A DNA stretch of 64,000 bases, taken from NCBI RefSeq assembly GCF_900101855.1, contig NZ_FMVC01000007.1:80345-144344 (forward strand), given 5' to 3'. The position numbers and the translations under genes are program-made. Under the pieces are notes generated by a model, which did not search any database, had not been told where the DNA came from, and saw only the letters and a program-made list of their open reading frames with translations. The stretch comes from Flavobacterium anhuiense. GTDB lineage: Bacteria > Bacteroidota > Bacteroidia > Flavobacteriales > Flavobacteriaceae. Below are positions 59,942 through 64,000 of this stretch, piece after piece; the stretch's first letter is position 1; every line of letters begins with the position of its first letter.

Positions 59942-62254
59942 TTAATTCACCAAAATCTCATCCACAAACAACCAAGAACTTTCTCCTTTCGGACTTTTCT
60001 TTAAGTTACCTCCGATTACTTTCACAAAACGTGCATTTTGTTTTTGGAAATTAATTTTGAAATCTTTCAATTCCGGAACCGGATTTGCCGCATACGGACG
60101 TGTTATTTTTCCAACTTGCGTATATTTAATTCCATCAGTAGAAATCAACACTTTAATTTGAATTGGGAAATTAACTCCAGCTCCTTGACTTTCTAAAGCT
60201 CCAACTGATACTTGCTCGATGCTTTCTATTTTTTCTAAGTCTATTACCAATTCCATATCATTTACCAGCCAAGCTTGCCATTGCCCGTCGTGGAAATTTT
60301 TGCTTCCGCGAATGGTGTTTACCATAGTATTGGCATCTCCTTTATAATTCTCATTATAAGGCGTTAAGTATTTCACTTTTTTTGCAAACCCTTTATGGAA
60401 AACAATAGTATCTGTAAATGTTTTTCCAACTGGTTTTTCATCTTGAAATAAAGAAGCTTTTAAAACTGTTGTTTCTTTGATTTCAATTGGACTTGTATAT
60501 CTTATTGCATGATGTTCAATGCTTTGATTTCCTAAAACATATCTAATGTCTGGATTAGGAAACTCATTCTTCATCTCTACTTTGATTTGTTTGTTAGCCA
60601 AATCAGCTGTAGATGAAGCCGTTACCAAATAAGCACTTTTCGCATAATTCAATCCCTGATAATCGTAACGTTTAAACATTGAAAACAATCTTGATGTAAA
60701 ATCATTCCAATTGCGTTTTTCTTTCGGACTCCATAATGTTTCTGATAAAGCGGCCAATCTTGGGAAAATCATATACTCAGAATCTTTTGGTCCCGTAATA
60801 TATTCTGCCCATAAATTGGCTTGACCTCCTAAAACATGAGCAGCTTCCTGAGGCGTCATTGTATTAACTACAGGATCAAATTTGTACACTTCACTTAACG
60901 GATTGTAAGCATCAAAAGCTAGAGGTTCTTCGTTTTGTGGTCCTTGATAAAAGTTGAAATAACAAGGTGTTTCTGGTGTCATAATCACATCGTGGCCTTG
61001 ATCTGCTGCTTCAATTCCGCCTTTCATTCCTCTCCAGCTCATTACTGTTGCATCTGGAGCTAACCCACCTTCTAAAATTTCATCCCAACCGATAACTTTT
61101 TTACCTTTTGAGTTGATATATTTTTCCATGCGTTTTACAAAGTAGCTTTGCAATTCGTCAACACTTTTTAAACGCTCATCTTTAATTCTTTTTTGGCAGT
61201 AAGGACATTTTGTCCAATTGGTTTTAGTAGCTTCATCGCCTCCAATATGAATGTATTTTGAAGGGAAAATCGTGATTACTTCATCAATTACATTTTGCAA
61301 AAACTCAAACGTAGTTTCTTTTCCAGCACAATAAATGTCGGTAATGGGCCAAACCCCACCTGACGGAACACCAATTCTCTGATTAAAACATGCCAATTCA
61401 GGATACGCCGCAATAGCACTGCTTACGTGTGCCGGCATTTCGATTTCCGGAATTACTTCAATTCCTTTTGTTGCGGCATATTTTACAATTTCTTTTAATT
61501 CTTCCTGCGTAAAAAATCCGCCGTAAGTTCCTTTTTCGTCAGGATTTGTAGTCAATCGGGCATTCCAGCTTCTGTTTTCCTGATCTACTCTCCAAGCACC
61601 AACTTCTGTTAGTTTTGGATATTTTTTGATTTCAATTCTCCAGCCTTGATCATCCACTAAATGCATGTGCAAAACATTCATCTTATGCGCTGCCAAACGA
61701 TCGATTGTCGCTAGAACATAATTTTTATCAAAGAAATGACGTGAAAAATCTAGCATTAAACCTCTCCATTTAAAACGAGGTTCGTCATTAATGGTCAAAC
61801 TTGGAATCTGCCATTTTGCAGAAGTAATCGCAAATTTGCTTTCGATAGCTTCTGGAAGTAATTGTCTGATGCTTTCTAAAGCGTATAAAAAACCATTATT
61901 CCCTTTTGCAGAAATAACAATATTAGTCGGATTTACATCTAAAACGTAAGCTTCATTCTTTAAGTTCGGGTCTGTTTTCAGCAAAACATAATTACTTGCT
62001 GGAGCTTTTGCAGTTACTTCTGGTTTCCATCCTGCTGCAGTTTCAAATCTTGAAGCCAAAGCATTAGCAGCATCTTTTTGAAAATCTCCGTTAACGACAA
62101 ACTTTGTGTCTTTTGTGAATTCAAAAACACCTGTTTTGATAAGAGTTTGAGTCGGTTTCGGAATGATACGAATATCACTTTCTGTGTACACTTTCTGAGC
62201 ATTAACAGATAGTACTGAAATGATTAAGGTTAATAGGACTAGTAATTTTTTCAT
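59942..62254 (-). CDS. Secreted beta-N-acetylhexosaminidase, GH20
   Basis: 770 residues from the ATG at 62254 (MKKLLVLLTLIISVLSVNAQ, signal peptide). The frame extends 13 codons upstream without a signal. GH20b domain (about 25-150), GH20 barrel with GLMLDFSRHFF, NVLHMHLVDDQGWRIEIKKYP, and substrate-assisted catalytic pair Asp340-Glu341 in YIHIGGDEATKTNW. Further WDEILEGGLAPDATVMSWRG and GGQANLWAEYI. A C-terminal F5/8-type (CBM32-like) domain follows (VSVGALESQGAGVNFP, ARFVKVIGGNLKK). It releases terminal GlcNAc or GalNAc from antennae. Confidence 0.95.
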   Translation of the reverse strand: MKKLLVLLTLIISVLSVNAQKVYTESDIRIIPKPTQTLIKTGVFEFTKDTKFVVNGDFQKDAANALASRFETAAGWKPEVTAKAPASNYVLLKTDPNLKNEAYVLDVNPTNIVISAKGNNGFLYALESIRQLLPEAIESKFAITSAKWQIPSLTINDEPRFKWRGLMLDFSRHFFDKNYVLATIDRLAAHKMNVLHMHLVDDQGWRIEIKKYPKLTEVGAWRVDQENRSWNARLTTNPDEKGTYGGFFTQEELKEIVKYAATKGIEVIPEIEMPAHVSSAIAAYPELACFNQRIGVPSGGVWPITDIYCAGKETTFEFLQNVIDEVITIFPSKYIHIGGDEATKTNWTKCPYCQKRIKDERLKSVDELQSYFVKRMEKYINSKGKKVIGWDEILEGGLAPDATVMSWRGMKGGIEAADQGHDVIMTPETPCYFNFYQGPQNEEPLAFDAYNPLSEVYKFDPVVNTMTPQEAAHVLGGQANLWAEYITGPKDSEYMIFPRLAALSETLWSPKEKRNWNDFTSRLFSMFKRYDYQGLNYAKSAYLVTASSTADLANKQIKVEMKNEFPNPDIRYVLGNQSIEHHAIRYTSPIEIKETTVLKASLFQDEKPVGKTFTDTIVFHKGFAKKVKYLTPYNENYKGDANTMVNTIRGSKNFHDGQWQAWLVNDMELVIDLEKIESIEQVSVGALESQGAGVNFPIQIKVLISTDGIKYTQVGKITRPYAANPVPELKDFKINFQKQNARFVKVIGGNLKKSPKGESSWLFVDEILVN

Positions 62255-62319
62255 TCTTTGTTTTTTGGTTTCTTTAATTGTTTGTTCAAACATTTAAAGA
62301 TTTAGTTTTTTAGGTTTAG

Positions 62320-62423
62320 TTTGTCATCCTGAGGAACGAAGGATCACACTAGGAATTCCTCAAAGTAATTCGCCAATCTTTGGGGAGCTACTTGTGTGAT
62401 CCTTCGTTCCTCAGGATGACAAA
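62320..62423. repeat. Long inverted repeat (30-bp perfect arms)
   Basis: Left arm 62320-62349 and right arm 62394-62423 are exact reverse complements (left starts TTTGTCATCCTGAGG, right ends CCTCAGGATGACAAA), 44-nt loop. Not a gene. This looks like a dispersed flavobacterial palindromic unit; its position suggests an mRNA-stability or partial-termination role between glycosylasparaginase and GH20. Confidence 0.8.
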
Positions 62424-62435
62424 ACAGTGTCGAAA

Positions 62436-62468
62436 AACTTTGTCAAAGTTTGAAACTTTGACAAAGTT
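62436..62468. repeat. Nested palindrome CTTTGTCAAAG/CTTTGACAAAG
   Basis: AACTTTGTCAAAGTTT (62436-62451) and AAACTTTGACAAAGTT (62453-62468) are exact reverse complements around a single G. Each arm contains its own palindrome. Lies 14 bp past the glycosylasparaginase stop. A half unit occurs at 39010-39020. Confidence 0.72.
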
Positions 62469-62481
62469 CTAAACGTTATAA

Positions 62482-63504
62482 TTATTTATCCCAAGACATT
62501 TTAAATTTCGCGTCTTCCATTCTGTGGCCTTTCACGTCATCAGAAACGGCGTAATTAAAACCAGATCTTAGACTGTAGCCTGCATATTCGCCGTTTTTAT
62601 TCAAAGCAATAAAACCAACTTGCAAGTATTCCATATCCTTGTGATTTTTATGTTTGTTGTAAATACGTTCTGTAATTTCTTTACAAGCATCAAAAGGCGA
62701 TTTTCCCTGACGCATTAATTCAACCACCATGGCGCTTCCAGCAGTTCTGATTACGGCTTCTCCTAAACCTGTTGCCGCAGCGGCTCCCACTTCGTTATCC
62801 AAAAAAAGACCCGCGCCGATTATTGGGGAGTCACCGACGCGTCCGTGCATTTTCCAAGCTGCTCCACTTGTCGTACAGCCGCCAGAAAGATTGCCCTCTT
62901 GGTCTAACATTAGCATGCTTATGGTATCGTGATTTTCTATATTAATAACTGGCTTGTATTTAGAATCTTCCAGCCATTTTTTCCAATCTCTTTCTGATTC
63001 TGGAGTTAATAAATTTTCTTCTTTAAAACCTTCAGACAAAGCAAACTGCAATGCACCTTGCCCTGCTAACATTACGTGAGGTGTATTTTGTAAAACTCTT
63101 TTTGCAACAGAAATTGGGTGTTTGATTCCTTGCAGAAAACAAACCGAACCACAATTGCTATTGTGATCCATGATACAGGCGTCAAGAGTCACTTTTCCTT
63201 CTCGATCCGGATATCCGCCATAACCAACACTACGTACATTCGGATCGGCTTCAGGTATTTTCATTCCAGCTTCGATGGCGTCCAAAGCCGATTTTCCTTC
63301 TTTTAAATTTTTCCAAGATTCTTTATTGGCAGGCAGACCATGGTTCCATGTCGAAATAATAATTGGTTTTGTCTGTTTTTTTTCTTTTTCTTCTGTTTCT
63401 GGTTCATTTTCATGATTCGCAGCAAATCCGCTTACGCCCAAAACAGAACTTATGGCTAATGTGCCTAAAGTGGTTTTCTTGATAAAATCTCTTCTATTTG
63501 ACAT
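62482..63504 (-). CDS. N4-(beta-N-acetylglucosaminyl)-L-asparaginase (glycosylasparaginase)
   Basis: Ntn-hydrolase that cuts the bond between GlcNAc and Asn, the last step of N-glycoprotein breakdown. 340 residues with a twin-arginine signal (NRRDFIKKT, then a hydrophobic stretch to about 29), so it is exported folded. Autocleavage is expected between Asp193 and Thr194 (IENHDTISMLML), freeing Thr194 as nucleophile. Substrate segments GCTTSGAAWKMHGRVGDSP and GAGLFLDNEVGAAAATGLGE are intact. The classic homologue is that of Elizabethkingia (Flavobacterium) meningoseptica. It is upstream of the GH20 gene in the same direction. Confidence 0.95.
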   Translation of the reverse strand: MSNRRDFIKKTTLGTLAISSVLGVSGFAANHENEPETEEKEKKQTKPIIISTWNHGLPANKESWKNLKEGKSALDAIEAGMKIPEADPNVRSVGYGGYPDREGKVTLDACIMDHNSNCGSVCFLQGIKHPISVAKRVLQNTPHVMLAGQGALQFALSEGFKEENLLTPESERDWKKWLEDSKYKPVINIENHDTISMLMLDQEGNLSGGCTTSGAAWKMHGRVGDSPIIGAGLFLDNEVGAAAATGLGEAVIRTAGSAMVVELMRQGKSPFDACKEITERIYNKHKNHKDMEYLQVGFIALNKNGEYAGYSLRSGFNYAVSDDVKGHRMEDAKFKMSWDK

Positions 63505-63595
63505 GTCTTTTGGTTTAAATTCAACTTTTCAGAAACAAAATGTTCTTGATGTTGCTAAATTAATCAGTAATAATTTTTAATCCCACAAAAATCGA

Positions 63596-64000
63596 CTACA
63601 AGGTTGATTTTACGGCTGCAATTGTTTTTAAATTACTATCTGATAAGGCGTTTCCGTCAAAAAACGAAACTCCGGTTGCACCGTTTTTCTTAGCTAGCAA
63701 AATCGCTTCTTTTAATTCTGCATCCGATTTTAATCCCGGAATATAAATTCCTGTATTTACTTTCGTCGGTTTTCCTTCTAAATCGGCTACACCTTGTTTG
63801 GTTGCGTAACCTACCCAATCAATTTCTTCATCGTAAAAACTATGGTAAATCATTGGGTATACTTCGTCAATATTCCATTTATCCCAACGCTGGCGCACCA
63901 TATGATCTGCCATTTCTGGATAAGGAAATACTGCCGCTGTTAATTTTTTATTGTGTTTATGAGCGATTTTATACGCATCATCAACCACTGCTTTTACAGC
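63596..64000 (-). CDS. TIM-barrel glycoside-hydrolase-like protein, C-terminal part, 5' truncated by window edge
   Basis: The frame is open to the right edge (the GTG at 63988 is not the start), so the N-terminal part lies outside. About 135 codons are visible: AYKIAHKHNKKLTAAVFPYPEM, RWDKWNIDEVYPMIYHSFYDEEIDWVG (in parts), NTGIYIPGL, and KKNGATGVSFFDGNAL at the barrel end. The look is that of family-10-like or GHL-type hydrolases with strands beta-6 to beta-8 of a TIM barrel. Without the catalytic part I cannot name the family. Given glycosylasparaginase and exo-glycosidases downstream, an endo-acting or glycan-core enzyme is possible. Confidence 0.7.
   Translation of the reverse strand, partial: AVKAVVDDAYKIAHKHNKKLTAAVFPYPEMADHMVRQRWDKWNIDEVYPMIYHSFYDEEIDWVGYATKQGVADLEGKPTKVNTGIYIPGLKSDAELKEAILLAKKNGATGVSFFDGNALSDSNLKTIAAVKSTL

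Noticed and set aside
1..64000. CRISPR arrays, restriction systems or toxin-antitoxin pairs
   Set aside because: No regularly spaced repeats of CRISPR type and no recognisable Cas, restriction, methylase or toxin genes were seen.

Overview
The window looks like chromosome of a Flavobacterium close to the F. johnsoniae group. It is AT-rich and carries two SusC/SusD glycan-utilisation loci with outer-membrane lipoprotein enzymes. Many genes are preceded by the Bacteroidetes promoter form TTG-N17-23-TAnnTTTG. The ribonucleotide reductase is of the short class I type known from F. johnsoniae. No rRNA, complete tRNA or CRISPR array was seen.

Layout. 1-13789 is a hemicellulose/beta-glucan locus: the tail of a GH3 enzyme, a hybrid two-component regulator (HTCS), SusC, SusD, an IPT-domain surface lipoprotein, a GH10 xylanase and a convergent GH16 enzyme. 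13937-14268 is a decayed beta-propeller gene. 14874-21035 (minus) is a TetR-controlled RND efflux operon. 21126-22409 is an SDR/HxlR divergent pair. 22410-27164 is an accessory stretch: a Crp/Fnr regulator, an AhpD-like protein, a small orphan protein, and a tyrosine recombinase with a two-HTH partner, lying against the 3' end of mnmE. A roughly 220-400 bp repeat family has three same-strand copies, at 14321, 22576 and 24391.

27165-36094 is mostly core: mnmE, a tandem Usp protein, a membrane-anchored MutS-like ATPase, a CPA1 antiporter and nrdA/nrdB. Four identical DnaA-box-like nonamers lie upstream of nrdB. 36833-42511 appears to be a redox cluster: a secreted ankyrin protein, a DUF2271 protein with a flavinylation-type TGASVT motif, a PepSY/flavodoxin/FNR reductase, and the FMN transferase ApbE. 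42667-43989 is a second oxidoreductase/HxlR divergent pair.

44107-64000 (all minus) looks like an N-glycan/glycoprotein locus: M28 peptidase, Asp-box protein, SusD, SusC, GH3 with PA14, GH92, GH29, GH35, GH20, glycosylasparaginase, and the C-terminal part of another TIM-barrel hydrolase at the right edge. These enzymes could together remove galactose, GlcNAc, fucose and mannose and then cut the GlcNAc-Asn bond. Several inverted-repeat elements sit between these genes.

Most promising items: the three-copy structured repeat, the flavinylation cluster, the nrd DnaA-box cluster, the 21-bp spaced direct repeat before susC, and the integrase palindrome beside mnmE.
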